Part shown: in pieces, positions 38,116 to 48,530 of the stretch
Layout of the letters: each line of letters begins with the position of its first letter
Numbering within the stretch: the stretch's first letter is position 1
Assembly (NCBI RefSeq): GCF_900105585.1
Contig: NZ_FNRT01000002.1
Coordinates: forward strand, 2,294,001-2,358,000
Direction: 5' to 3'
DNA: 64,000 bases
DNA from: Nocardioides exalbidus
GTDB taxonomy: Bacteria; Actinomycetota; Actinomycetes; Propionibacteriales; Nocardioidaceae
Position numbers and translations under genes: made by a program
Notes under the pieces: model-generated
What the model was told of the DNA's origin: nothing
Databases searched by the model: none
Seen by the model: the letters and a program-made list of their open reading frames with translations, nothing else

Positions 38116-39573
38116 TCACATCGCGCTGCCGACGTACTTGGTCTCGAGGTACTCCTCGATCCCCTCGAACCCGCCCTCGCGGCCGAACCCGGAGTGCTTG
38201 ACGCCTCCGAACGGCGCGGCCGGGTTGGAGACGATGCCGGTGTTGACCCCGACCATGCCGAACTCCAGCGCCTCGCTCACCCGCAGCACGCGGGCGTGCG
38301 CCTTCGAGAAGACGTAGGCGACCAGGCCGTACTCCGTGTCGTTGGCACGCGCGATCGCCTCCTCCTCGCTGTCGAAGGTGGTGATCGGCGCGACGGGGCC
38401 GAAGATCTCCTCGCGGAACACCCGCGCCGTGGCCGGTACGTCGACCAGCACGGTGGGCGGGTAGAAGTGACCGGGGCCCTCGGGGATCGCCCCACCCACG
38501 ACGGCCTTCGCGCCCGCGGAGACGGCGTCCTCGACGAGCTCGTGGACGCCGGTGCGGGCCTTCTCGGTGATGAGCGGGCCGACCTCGACGCCCTCCTGGG
38601 TGCCGTCGCCGACCGTCATCGCTCCCATCCGCGCGGCGAGCTTCTCGGCGAACTCCTCGGCGACGGCCGAGTGGACCAGGAAGCGGTTGGCCGAGGTGCA
38701 GGCCTCGCCGATGTTGCGCATCTTGGCGAGCATCGCACCGTCGACGGCGGCGTCGAGGTCGGCGTCGCCGAAGACGATGAAGGGAGCGTTGCCGCCGAGC
38801 TCCATCGAGACCCGCAGCAGCTGGTCGGAGGCCTGTGCGACGAGCTTCTTGCCCACGGCCGTCGACCCGGTGAAGGTCAGCTTGCGCAGCCGGGAGTCCT
38901 TGATGATCGGCTCGCAGACGCCGCCCGAGTCGGTCGTGGTGATCACGTTGAGCACGCCCTTGGGCAGGCCCACCTCCTCCATCAGGCCGGCGAGCGCCAG
39001 CATCGTGAGCGGGGTCTCCGCGGCCGGCTTGACCACCATCGTGCAGCCGGCGGCGATCGCCGGGCCGATCTTGCGCGTGCCCATGGCGAGCGGGAAGTTC
39101 CAGGGCGTGATCATCAGCGTCGGGCCGACCGGGCCCTTCATCGTGATCAGGCGGGTGTTGCCGGCGGGCGCCTCGGCGTAGCGGCCGTGGATGCGGACCG
39201 CCTCCTCGGAGAACCAGCGGAAGAACTCCGCGCCGTAGGCCACCTCGCCCTTCGCCTCGGGCAGGGCCTTGCCCATCTCGAGCGTCATCAGGCGGGCGAA
39301 GTCGTCGGCCCGCTCGGTGACCAGCTCGAAGGCGCTGCGCAGGATCTCGCCGCGCTTGCGGGGCTCGGTCGCCCGCCACTCCGCCTGGGCGCCTGCCGCG
39401 GCTGCGAGAGCGCGCTCGCCGTCGGCCGGCGTGGCGTCGGCGACGCTCGTGAGCACCTCGTCGTTGGCCGGGTTGGTCACCTCGAAGGTGGCGCCGCCGC
39501 TCGCGTCGACCCACTCTCCACCGATGAGGAGGCGGGTCGGGACGGTCGCGATCACGGGCTCGTTGCTGGTCAT
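38116..39573 (-). CDS. gabD: Succinate-semialdehyde dehydrogenase
   Basis: 485 residues from the ATG overlapping the gabT stop (ATGA). Aldehyde dehydrogenase motifs: TPWNFPLAMGTRKIGPAIAA (cofactor site), VSMELGGNAPFIVF (general-base Glu) and NIGEACTSANRFLVH (catalytic Cys). It oxidises succinate semialdehyde to succinate, the last step of GABA breakdown. NAD or NADP preference cannot be read reliably. Confidence 0.9.
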   Translation of the reverse strand: MTSNEPVIATVPTRLLIGGEWVDASGGATFEVTNPANDEVLTSVADATPADGERALAAAAGAQAEWRATEPRKRGEILRSAFELVTERADDFARLMTLEMGKALPEAKGEVAYGAEFFRWFSEEAVRIHGRYAEAPAGNTRLITMKGPVGPTLMITPWNFPLAMGTRKIGPAIAAGCTMVVKPAAETPLTMLALAGLMEEVGLPKGVLNVITTTDSGGVCEPIIKDSRLRKLTFTGSTAVGKKLVAQASDQLLRVSMELGGNAPFIVFGDADLDAAVDGAMLAKMRNIGEACTSANRFLVHSAVAEEFAEKLAARMGAMTVGDGTQEGVEVGPLITEKARTGVHELVEDAVSAGAKAVVGGAIPEGPGHFYPPTVLVDVPATARVFREEIFGPVAPITTFDSEEEAIARANDTEYGLVAYVFSKAHARVLRVSEALEFGMVGVNTGIVSNPAAPFGGVKHSGFGREGGFEGIEEYLETKYVGSAM

Positions 39574-40937
39574 GCCCCCACCTTGCCAGCCCCGTCCGAG
39601 CCGGCCGCGGCGTCGAAGGCGGCCTCGAAGATGTCGAGGCCCTCGACCAGGAGGTCGTCGCCGATGGCCAGCGGCGGCAGGAAGCGGAACACGTTGCCGA
39701 AGGTGCCGCAGGTGAGCGTCACCAGGCCCTCGGCCGAGCAGGCCCGGTGGACCGCGCCGGCGAGCGCCGCGTCCGGCGTACGACCGGGGCCGTCGCTGAC
39801 GAGCTCGACCGCCAGCATCGCGCCGCGACCGCGGATGTCGCCCACGCGGTCGGGGTGACGCTCCGCGAGTGCGCGCAGCCGGGGCAGGAAGATCGCCTCG
39901 ATCTCGCGGGCGCGGGCCGGCAGGTCGGAGGCCTCCATCGTCTCGATGGCGGCGAGGGCGGCCGCGCACGCGACCGGGTTGCCGCCGTAGGTGCCGCCGA
40001 GTCCACCGACGTGGACGGAGTCCATCACCTCGGCGCGTCCGGTGACGGCGGCCAGCGGGAGCCCGCCGGCCATGCCCTTGGCGGTGGTGACGAGGTCGGG
40101 GACGACGCCCTCGTGGTCGCACGCGAACCAGTCGCCGGTGCGCGCGAAGCCGGTCTGGATCTCGTCGGCGATGAGCAGGATGCCGTGCTCGGTGCACCAC
40201 TCGGAGACCCGCTTGAGCCAGCCCGGCGGCGGGACGATGAAGCCGCCCTCGCCCTGGATCGGCTCGATCAGCACGGCCGCGCAGTTGTCCTCGCCGACCT
40301 GCGCGTGCACGGTCGAGACGAAGGCGTCGAACGCCTCGTCGGCGCACGCCTCGGCTCCACCCGGCCAGCGGTAGGGGTAGGCCATGGGGGAGCGGTAGAT
40401 CTCGCCGGCGAAGGGTCCGAAGCCGTGCTTGTAGGGCATGTTCTTCGCGGTCAGCGCCATCGTGAGGTTCGTCCGCCCGTGGTAGGCGTGGTCGAAGACG
40501 ACGATCGCGTCGCGGCCGGTGTGGTGGCGCGCGACCTTGACCGCGTTCTCCACCGCCTCGGCGCCGGAGTTGAAGAGCGCCGAGCGCTTCTCGTGGTCGC
40601 CCGGCGTGAGCTCGGCGAGCTTCTCGCAGACCGCGACGTACTCCTCGTAGGGCGTCACCATGAAGCAGGTGTGGGTGAAGTCGGCGACCTGCCGCTGCAC
40701 GGCCTCGACCACCCGCGGCGAGGCGTTGCCCACCGTCGTCACCGCGATGCCCGAGCCGAAGTCGATGAGCTGGTTGCCGTCGACGTCGCGGAGGATGCCG
40801 CCACCCGCCTGCTCGACGTAGACCGGCAGCGTCGTGCCGACGCCGGCGGAGACGCTCGCGACCTTGCGGGCCTGCAGCGACTGCGACTTCGGGCCCGGGA
40901 TCTCCGTGGCGAGGATGCGTTCCTGGGAGAGCGTCAT
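39570..40937 (-). CDS. gabT: 4-aminobutyrate--2-oxoglutarate transaminase
   Basis: 455 residues. PLP lysine in DLVTTAKGMAGGLPLAAVTG; ALFNSGAEAVENAVKVARHH and DHAYHGRTNLTMALT; EPIQGEGGFIVPP. It converts GABA and 2-oxoglutarate to succinate semialdehyde and glutamate. It is flanked by the saccharopine-dehydrogenase-like gene (4-base overlap) and gabD (4-base overlap), so it lies in the core of the operon. Confidence 0.92.
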   Translation of the reverse strand: MTLSQERILATEIPGPKSQSLQARKVASVSAGVGTTLPVYVEQAGGGILRDVDGNQLIDFGSGIAVTTVGNASPRVVEAVQRQVADFTHTCFMVTPYEEYVAVCEKLAELTPGDHEKRSALFNSGAEAVENAVKVARHHTGRDAIVVFDHAYHGRTNLTMALTAKNMPYKHGFGPFAGEIYRSPMAYPYRWPGGAEACADEAFDAFVSTVHAQVGEDNCAAVLIEPIQGEGGFIVPPPGWLKRVSEWCTEHGILLIADEIQTGFARTGDWFACDHEGVVPDLVTTAKGMAGGLPLAAVTGRAEVMDSVHVGGLGGTYGGNPVACAAALAAIETMEASDLPARAREIEAIFLPRLRALAERHPDRVGDIRGRGAMLAVELVSDGPGRTPDAALAGAVHRACSAEGLVTLTCGTFGNVFRFLPPLAIGDDLLVEGLDIFEAAFDAAAGSDGAGKVGA

Positions 40938-42205
40938 GCCCTGTCCTCCATTCCCCACGGGGATCCGTACCCCTCGGGCTTCGGTGCTGCGAGCAGGTCG
41001 AGGAACGGCCTGGGGGGCAGCGCCTCGGGGCCGAGCACACCGGTGCCCGACCAGGTGCCGTCGGCGAGGAGCTCCAGCGCGACGACGGGGTTGATCGCGG
41101 TCTGCCACACGACGCACTGCGCGCCGTAGTCGCGCATCGAGTCGGCGTTGTCGACCACGTGGTAGAGGTACGTCGAGCGTGGCTGGCCGTCCTTGCCGGT
41201 GCCGGTGACGAACATCCCGGCGCAGGTCTTGCCCTCCATCCGGGGGCCGATCGTCGCGGGGTCGGGCAGGCACGCGGCGACGACGTCGCGCGGGGAGACC
41301 TGCACGCCCTTGACACTGACCGGCTCGGTGGAGTCGAGGCCGAGCGTGTGGAGGGTGCGCAGGATGCCGATCATCTCCTCGCCCAGGCCGTACTTGAACG
41401 TCACGCGGTCGGCCTCGACCCAGCGCGGCATGAGCAGCACCTCCTCGTGCTCGACGTGCACGCACTCGACCGGACCGATGCCCTCGGGGAAGTCGAAGAC
41501 CTCGGGCTCGGAGAAGGGCGGCAGCGTGAAGAACCCCTCCTCGAGGTCGCCGTTGCCGCGGGCCCTCTCCCACACGACCGGCGGGTTGAGGCACTCCTCG
41601 ATGATCGTCCACATCGAGAAGCCGGGTGCGAAGACCTCGTTGCCGTCGTCGTCGCGGATGACCAGGTTGGCGCCGTCGCGGGTGCCGAGCTCGTCGATGT
41701 GGTCGAAGAGCTCGTCGGCCGCGTAGCGCGCGAAGACGTCGGAGAGCCCGGGCTCGACGCCGATCCCGAGCAGCGCCAGCCGGCCGGCCCGCTCCCACTC
41801 GCCAGCGAGCGCGAACTGCTCGTCGCCGAGCTTCACGCCGACCTTGGCGTAGGGCTCCTCGGGGTGGCGCACCGACAGGCTCATCGCCATGTCGAGGTAG
41901 TGGGCGTCCGCGGCCAGCGCGCCGGTGAAGATCGGCATCACGAAGCGCGGGTCGACGGCGTTGAAGACGTGCGTGGCCCGCACCTCGCGCGCGAGCGCGG
42001 CCACGGCGTCGGCGTCGGAGGCGTCGACCTGCGCGGCGCTGAACCGCTCCTCGCCCTCGCGCCGTCCGCGCGCCGCCTCGACGGTGCGCTCGGCCCGGGC
42101 GAGGTCGTAGTCGGCGACGACCCAGGCCTCGAAGTAGTCACGCTCGACGGCGATCCGGGCTGCGGCGTCGCCGACGCCACCCGCTCCGACCATCAGGACC
42201 CGCAT
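40934..42205 (-). CDS. Saccharopine dehydrogenase family protein (CASDH-like)
   Basis: 423 residues from the ATG at 42205; an in-frame GTG at 42217 sits 11 bases after AAGGAG and may be the real start (four extra residues). Rossmann motif RVLMVGAGGVGDAAARIAVE, then HVFNAVDPRFVMPIFTGALA and DAHYLDMAMS. The family includes saccharopine dehydrogenase, homospermidine synthase and carboxy(nor)spermidine dehydrogenase. Its place inside a polyamine-uptake and GABA operon suggests action on a polyamine-derived Schiff base, but this is inference. Overlaps gabT by 4 bases. Confidence 0.83.
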   Translation of the reverse strand: MRVLMVGAGGVGDAAARIAVERDYFEAWVVADYDLARAERTVEAARGRREGEERFSAAQVDASDADAVAALAREVRATHVFNAVDPRFVMPIFTGALAADAHYLDMAMSLSVRHPEEPYAKVGVKLGDEQFALAGEWERAGRLALLGIGVEPGLSDVFARYAADELFDHIDELGTRDGANLVIRDDDGNEVFAPGFSMWTIIEECLNPPVVWERARGNGDLEEGFFTLPPFSEPEVFDFPEGIGPVECVHVEHEEVLLMPRWVEADRVTFKYGLGEEMIGILRTLHTLGLDSTEPVSVKGVQVSPRDVVAACLPDPATIGPRMEGKTCAGMFVTGTGKDGQPRSTYLYHVVDNADSMRDYGAQCVVWQTAINPVVALELLADGTWSGTGVLGPEALPPRPFLDLLAAPKPEGYGSPWGMEDRA

Positions 42206-42225
42206 GGGTTCCGGCACTTGCTCAC

Positions 42226-43086
42226 TCACTCCTTGTACTTGGATGCCCGCAACGAGCTCACGACCTGCGCGCCGATGACGAGCAGGACGGCGAGCACGAA
42301 CATCGAGAAGCCGATGACGTTGGCCTCGGCAGGGATGCCACGACGCGACGCGACGTAGACGAACTTGGGGAACGTGGACTCGTTGCCGGAGACGAAGTTG
42401 GTGATGATGAAGTCGTCGAACGACAGCGAGAAGGCCAGCATCGCGGCGCCCGCGATGCCGGGCAGGATCAGCGGGAAGGTGACCTTCCAGAAGGTCTCCA
42501 TCGGACCCGCGTAGAGGTCCTGGGCGGCCTCCTCGATCCGGGGGTCGAGGGACTGGATGCGTGCCTTCACCGTGACGACCACGAAGCTCAGGCAGAACAT
42601 CACGTGCGCGAACACGATCGTGCCGAAGCCGAGGCTGATCCCGATGTTGGTGAAGCCCTGCACGAAGATCGTCAGCAGGGCCGCGCCCATCACGATCTCG
42701 GGGGTCGCCATCGGCACGAAGATCAGCAGGTTGCTGGCGGCCTTGCCGCGGAACTTGTAGCGCACCATCGCCAGCGCCATCATCGTGCCGAGCACCGTCG
42801 CGACGACCGTGGAGATCACGCCGACCTGCAGCGACGTGACCAGCGACTCGCAGGCGCCGGCGACCCGGCACGGGTCCTGCCAGTGCTTCCACGTGAAGCC
42901 CTGCCACACGATGTTGGTCTTGCCGTGGTCGTTGAAGGAGAACGCGAAGGTGTAGGCCACCGGCAGGAACAGGTAGAGCAGCACCAGGATCGCCGAGATC
43001 ACCGCGAAGTGGTTGGCCAGCCAGAGCTGGGCCCGCTTCGCAGCCGAGGGCCGGTACGCCGGTGAGGTTGCGGAGGACGTCGTCAT
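42226..43086 (-). CDS. Polyamine ABC transporter permease (PotC-like)
   Basis: 286 residues from the ATG at 43086, chosen because GAGGTGG precedes it; a GTG at 43095 is possible. Six membrane segments, with the EAAQDLYAGPMETFWKVTFP coupling loop characteristic of PotC. Pairs with the PotB-like gene upstream. Imports spermidine or putrescine as judged from the solute-binding gene. Confidence 0.9.
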   Translation of the reverse strand: MTTSSATSPAYRPSAAKRAQLWLANHFAVISAILVLLYLFLPVAYTFAFSFNDHGKTNIVWQGFTWKHWQDPCRVAGACESLVTSLQVGVISTVVATVLGTMMALAMVRYKFRGKAASNLLIFVPMATPEIVMGAALLTIFVQGFTNIGISLGFGTIVFAHVMFCLSFVVVTVKARIQSLDPRIEEAAQDLYAGPMETFWKVTFPLILPGIAGAAMLAFSLSFDDFIITNFVSGNESTFPKFVYVASRRGIPAEANVIGFSMFVLAVLLVIGAQVVSSLRASKYKE

Positions 43087-43096
43087 GTCGGCCACC

Positions 43097-44008
43097 TCAG
43101 ATCAGCTCGTCGGTGCCGAAGCGGCGCACATAGAGGAACACCATCGCCAGGATCGCCGCCATCAGGGTGAACGACAGGGCGGCGGCGACCGGGTAGCCGC
43201 CCGGCACGGCGAGGAACTGGTCGTTGATCACGTTGCCGACCATCTTCCCGCGCTGGGGGCCGAGCAGCTCCATGTTGACGAAGTCACCCGCGGCCGGGAT
43301 GAAGGTGAGCAGGGTGCCGGCGAGCACGCCTGGCATCGACATCGGCAGGGTCACCGTGCGGAAGGTCGTGAAGCCGTTGGCGTAGAGGTCGCCGCCGGCC
43401 TCGATGATGCGCGGGTCGGCCCGCTCGAGCGAGGCGTAGATCGGCAGCACCATGAACGGCAGGAAGTTGTAGGTGAGGCCCGCGACCACGGCGACCGGCG
43501 TGTTGATGATGTGGCCGTTCGGCAGCAGGTGCAGGAAGTTCAGCGTCTGCGCCACCCAGCCCTCGTCGGCGAGGATCTGCGACCACGCGAAGGTGCGCAG
43601 GATGAAGGAGGTGAAGAACGGCGCGACGACGCAGATCATCATCAGGTTGCGCCACCTCCCGGCCTTGAACGCCATCGCGTAGGCGAGCGGGTAGGCGACG
43701 ACGAACGCGAGGAACGTGGCGAGGCCGGCGTACACGAACGAGCGCGCGAAGTGCGGCGCGTAGTCGGTCAGCGCGTCGACGTAGTTCCCGAAGTTGAGGT
43801 CGCGGTAGTAGTAGCCGGCGAAGCCGGGGAACTGGCTCTGCAGGCTCACCGACGCGAGCTGCACCAGCGGCAGGATGAAGAAGACGCCGAGCCACAGGAC
43901 ACCGGGCAGCAGCAGGAGGTAGGCCGTCCAGCTGCGCTTGGCGGTCTCGGGGGCGGGCGCCGCCGGGTCGACGGACGGGTCGCCCGCGACCTGGGCGATG
44001 GCGCTCAT
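43097..44008 (-). CDS. Polyamine ABC transporter permease (PotB-like)
   Basis: 303 residues. A short N-terminal cytoplasmic tail, then six membrane segments and the coupling motif IEAGGDLYANGFTTFRTVTL. Forms the channel with the PotC-like subunit. Located 4 bases downstream of the ATPase gene. Confidence 0.9.
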   Translation of the reverse strand: MSAIAQVAGDPSVDPAAPAPETAKRSWTAYLLLLPGVLWLGVFFILPLVQLASVSLQSQFPGFAGYYYRDLNFGNYVDALTDYAPHFARSFVYAGLATFLAFVVAYPLAYAMAFKAGRWRNLMMICVVAPFFTSFILRTFAWSQILADEGWVAQTLNFLHLLPNGHIINTPVAVVAGLTYNFLPFMVLPIYASLERADPRIIEAGGDLYANGFTTFRTVTLPMSMPGVLAGTLLTFIPAAGDFVNMELLGPQRGKMVGNVINDQFLAVPGGYPVAAALSFTLMAAILAMVFLYVRRFGTDELI

Positions 44009-44012
44009 CTGC

Positions 44013-45113
<1,101 letters not shown>

Positions 45114-45114
45114 G

Positions 45115-46365
45115 TCAGTTCCCCATCACCTTCGTGGACCACAGGTCGGCGAACTCGATGTCCTCGTCGGAGTCGAGCACCCGGAAGGACTGGATGTTGT
45201 GCTCGGCGATGTAGTCGGCGGTGGGGAAGATGAACGGGCTCTCGGCCAGCGTGGGGTCGATCTTCTCCATCTCCGCCTGGGCGCCGTCGACCGGGCAGAC
45301 GTAGTTGACCCAGGCCGCGACCTGGGCCGCGACGGCCGGGTCGTAGTAGTAGTTCATCAGCGTCTCGGCGTTGCGCCGGTGCGTCGAGGTGATCGGCACC
45401 ATCAGATTGTCCGACCACAGCGTGCCGCCGGACTCGGGGATAGTGAACGTCCAGTTGTCGTCACCGGTGTCCGCGGCGAGCACGAAGATGTCGCCGCTCC
45501 ACGTGATGCCGGCGACGGCGTTTCCGCTGGTGAGGTCCTCCATGTAGGAGTTGCCCTTCACCTTGCGGATGTAGCCCTCCTCGATCTTCTGCTCGATGAA
45601 GTCCAGCGCCTTCTCGAACTCCGCCCTGCCCCAGTCGCTGTCGATGTCGACGCCCTGCGACTGCATGACCAGGCCGGCGGTGTCGCGCATCTCCGACAGC
45701 ACGACGATGCGGCCCTTGAGGTCGTCGGTCCAGAGGTCGTCGAGCGACTTGAGCTCGCGTCCGACCTTCGCCTTGTTGTAGCCGATGCCGGCGAAGCCGC
45801 TCTGCCAGGTGATGGAGTGCTCGCGCCCGGGGTCGAAGGAGACGTCCTTGAGCGGCTGCAGCAGGTTGCTGACGACGTTCGGCATCTGGATCAGCTCGAG
45901 CGGCTGGCACAGCTGGTCGCGGATGACCCGCGCCGCCATCCAGTCGGTGAAGGTGAAGATGTCACGGTCGATGCTCTGGCCGGCGCGCAGCTGCGGGCCG
46001 ACCTTGGCGTAGTAGGAGTCGTTGTCGTCGACGTCCTCGCTGTAGCTGACCTCGATGCCGGTCTGCTGCATGAAGGCCTCGAGGGTCGGGGACGACGTCT
46101 CCTTCCCGTTCATGTCGAGGTACGCCGTCCAGTTCGCCCACTTGAGCGTCTTGTCCGTGTCGGAGACGTCCTTCGGCAGGTCGAGCGCGGCGGCACCTCC
46201 GGACGGCGGCTCGGGCGGCGCGCACGCGGACAGTGCGGCGACCGAGCCGGCGGCGAGGCCGGATCCGAGCAGCGCACGGCGGCTCATCGGGCCGGACATC
46301 GCCTGGGTCAGGGCGGCTGCCGGTGGCGACAGCGGGCGCCGGGGGCGGCGCGCGATCGGTGTCAT
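45115..46365 (-). CDS. Polyamine ABC transporter solute-binding lipoprotein (PotD/PotF-like)
   Basis: 416 residues. Residues 29-47 carry a twin-arginine-like motif SRRALLG followed by a hydrophobic stretch and the lipobox LSAC, so it is a lipoprotein. The mature part is a type 2 periplasmic-type binding fold with LKWANWTAYLDM, DVDDNDSYYAKVGPQL and EHNIQSFRVLDSDEDI. Members bind spermidine or putrescine. AGGGGA lies 9 bases before the ATG. First of the four transporter genes. Confidence 0.9.
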   Translation of the reverse strand: MTPIARRPRRPLSPPAAALTQAMSGPMSRRALLGSGLAAGSVAALSACAPPEPPSGGAAALDLPKDVSDTDKTLKWANWTAYLDMNGKETSSPTLEAFMQQTGIEVSYSEDVDDNDSYYAKVGPQLRAGQSIDRDIFTFTDWMAARVIRDQLCQPLELIQMPNVVSNLLQPLKDVSFDPGREHSITWQSGFAGIGYNKAKVGRELKSLDDLWTDDLKGRIVVLSEMRDTAGLVMQSQGVDIDSDWGRAEFEKALDFIEQKIEEGYIRKVKGNSYMEDLTSGNAVAGITWSGDIFVLAADTGDDNWTFTIPESGGTLWSDNLMVPITSTHRRNAETLMNYYYDPAVAAQVAAWVNYVCPVDGAQAEMEKIDPTLAESPFIFPTADYIAEHNIQSFRVLDSDEDIEFADLWSTKVMGN

Positions 46366-46457
46366 CAGTTCTGGTCCCCTGCTCTCAGCCCGAGTGGTGT
46401 CTGGTGTCGTGCCCGGTGTGCTGGTGGTCCGGTGGTGCCGTGCCTCGAGACGTGTGG

Positions 46458-47900
46458 TCAGCTCTCGATGTTGGCCATCACGTGCTTGACGCGGGTGTAG
46501 TCCTCGAAGCCGTACATCGACAGGTCCTTGCCGTAGCCCGACTTCTTGTAGCCGCCGTGGGGCATCTCCGCGACGAGCGGGATGTGGGTGTTGATCCACA
46601 CGCAGCCGAAGTCGAGTGCCTTCGACATCCGCATCGCGCGCCCGAAGTCCTTGGTCCACACCGACGACGCGAGCCCGTAGTCGACGCCGTTGGCCCAGCG
46701 GACCGCCTCGGCCTCGTCGGAGAACTTCTGCACGGTGATCACCGGGCCGAAGATCTCGTTCTGGATGGCGGCGTCGTCCTGACGCAGGCCCGAGAGGACC
46801 GTGGGCTCGAGGTAGTAGCCCGCGCCCAGGTCCGTACGCCGGTTCCCTCCCGCCGACACGGTCGCGTGTGGGGGCAGGTCCTCGATGAAGCTGCTGACGT
46901 GGGCCAGCTGCCGGGCGTTGTTGACCGGCCCGAACAGGGCGTCCTCGTCGTCCGGCAGGCCGACCGGCGCCTGGCTCCGCGCATAGTCCGCGAGCGCCGC
47001 GACGAAGTCGTCGTGGATGCCGGGCGCGGCCAGCACGCGGGTGGCGGCCGTGCAGTCCTGGCCGGCGTTGAAGTAGCCGGCGATGGCGATGCCCTCGACG
47101 GCCGCCTCGATGTCGGCGTCGTCGAAGACCACGACCGGCGCCTTGCCGCCGAGCTCGAGGTGCACGCGCTTGATGTTCGGCGCCGCGCTCGCGGCGACCT
47201 CGGCACCCGCGCGCACCGACCCGGTGATCGCGACCAGGCTCGGGGTCGGGTGCTCGACGAGCAGCCGGCCGGTCTCGCGGTCGCCGGTGACGACGTTGAG
47301 CGTGCCGGCCGGGAGGAACTCCGAGGCGAGCTCGGCCAGCCGCAGGGTGCTCTCCGGCGTGGTGTCGCTCGGCTTCAGGACGACGGTGTTGCCCGCCGCC
47401 AGCGCCGGCCCGATCTTCCACACCGCCATCAGCAGCGGGTAGTTCCACGGCGTCACCTGGCCGACGACGCCGATCGGCTCGCGGCGGATCCACGACGTGT
47501 GGCCCGCCATGTACTCGCCGGCCGCCTTGCCCTCCAGGACCCGTGCGGCGCCGGCGAAGAACCGGAGCTGGTCGACCATCGGCGGGATCTCCTCGCTCGC
47601 GGTGAGCGCCTTGATCTTGCCGGTGTTCTCGGACTCGAGGTCGATGAGCTCCTCGGCGTGGGCCTCGATCGAGTCCGCGAGCTTGAGCAGCGCCAACTGG
47701 CGCTCGCTGGGCGTCGTGCTGCCCCACTCCTCGAACGCCGCGCCGGCTGCCGCGTAGGCCGCGTCGACCTCCTCGCCGCCGCTGACCGGAGCCTGGGCCA
47801 CGACCCCGCCGGTGGCGGGGTTGACCACGTCGCTGGTCGAGCCGGCACCGGGGACGTAGGCGCCACCGATGAAGTTGCGGAGCGTGCGAGGGCTGGTCAC
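46458..47900 (-). CDS. patD: Gamma-aminobutyraldehyde dehydrogenase
   Basis: 480 residues from the GTG at 47900, which follows GGGAGGA by 7 bases. Aldehyde dehydrogenase motifs: [34 protein letters not shown] (Glu) and [14 protein letters not shown] (Cys). It oxidises 4-aminobutyraldehyde, from putrescine, to GABA. First gene of the operon, divergent from the Lrp gene. Confidence 0.9.
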   Translation of the reverse strand: MTSPRTLRNFIGGAYVPGAGSTSDVVNPATGGVVAQAPVSGGEEVDAAYAAAGAAFEEWGSTTPSERQLALLKLADSIEAHAEELIDLESENTGKIKALTASEEIPPMVDQLRFFAGAARVLEGKAAGEYMAGHTSWIRREPIGVVGQVTPWNYPLLMAVWKIGPALAAGNTVVLKPSDTTPESTLRLAELASEFLPAGTLNVVTGDRETGRLLVEHPTPSLVAITGSVRAGAEVAASAAPNIKRVHLELGGKAPVVVFDDADIEAAVEGIAIAGYFNAGQDCTAATRVLAAPGIHDDFVAALADYARSQAPVGLPDDEDALFGPVNNARQLAHVSSFIEDLPPHATVSAGGNRRTDLGAGYYLEPTVLSGLRQDDAAIQNEIFGPVITVQKFSDEAEAVRWANGVDYGLASSVWTKDFGRAMRMSKALDFGCVWINTHIPLVAEMPHGGYKKSGYGKDLSMYGFEDYTRVKHVMANIES

Positions 47901-47969
47901 GAGGGGTCCTCCCGATCGGGTGCGGTGCTGGGAGACTAGGACGGGTGCGGGACCGAACTCCATAGTTGT

Positions 47970-48039
47970 CCGCAACAAAAGTGCGGTAATCGCAGATTTA
48001 ACGAGTCTGAAATGCGGATTCCGCGCAAGTCGGCTTGCG
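47970..48039. promoter_or_regulatory. Divergent regulatory region patD / Lrp gene with three palindromes
   Basis: In the ~170-base gap, CCGCA-N7-TGCGG (47970-47986), GCGGA-T-TCCGC (48014-48024) and CGCAAG-TCGG-CTTGCG (48024-48039) lie in an AT-richer stretch. The first two share the half-site TCCGCA/TGCGGA. They are likely operators for the Lrp-type regulator or another factor controlling both the patD operon and the lrp operon. Promoter hexamers could not be assigned with confidence. Confidence 0.5.
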
Positions 48040-48071
48040 GAGAAGGCGGCGCGCACCCCACCATGGGGCCC

Positions 48072-48530
48072 ATGACCGAGCCATCTGTGCGCCTCGATGC
48101 GACCGCCAAGCGCATCATCGAGCTGCTCCAGGAGGACGGCCGGATCTCCTACGCCGCCATCGCGAAGGCGGTCGGCCTGTCCGAGGCCGCCGCCCGGGCG
48201 CGGGTCCAGAAGCTGCTCGACTCCGAGGTGATGCAGGTCGTCGCGGTCACCGATCCGACGCAGGTCGGGTTCACCCGCCAGGCGATGATCGGCGTGCGCA
48301 CCGAGGGCGACCCGATGAAGGTGGGCGACCGCCTCGCCGAGGTGCGCGAGGTCGACTACGTCGTCACCACCGCCGGCAGCTTCGACCTCCTCGTCGAGGT
48401 CGTGTGCGAGGACGATCCCCACCTGCTCGACGTCATCCGCCAGATCCGAGAGCTCGACGGCGTGGTCTCCTCCGAGACCTTCGTCTACCTCAAGCTCAAC
48501 AAGCAGCACTACAACTGGGGCACCCGATGA
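48072..48530 (+). CDS. Lrp/AsnC-family transcriptional regulator
   Basis: 152 residues from the ATG at 48072 (MTEPSVRLD); ATG 48063 would add three residues. Winged helix [38 protein letters not shown], then a RAM effector domain with [18 protein letters not shown]. It probably senses an amino acid or polyamine and controls the divergent operons. Translationally coupled (ATGA) with the aminotransferase gene. Confidence 0.88.
   Translation: MTEPSVRLDATAKRIIELLQEDGRISYAAIAKAVGLSEAAARARVQKLLDSEVMQVVAVTDPTQVGFTRQAMIGVRTEGDPMKVGDRLAEVREVDYVVTTAGSFDLLVEVVCEDDPHLLDVIRQIRELDGVVSSETFVYLKLNKQHYNWGTR

Noticed and set aside
42217..42229. Longer starts of the saccharopine-dehydrogenase-like gene
   Set aside because: GTG 42217 is kept as an alternative; GTG 42229 overlaps the permease stop and coincides with the ribosome site, so it is unlikely.
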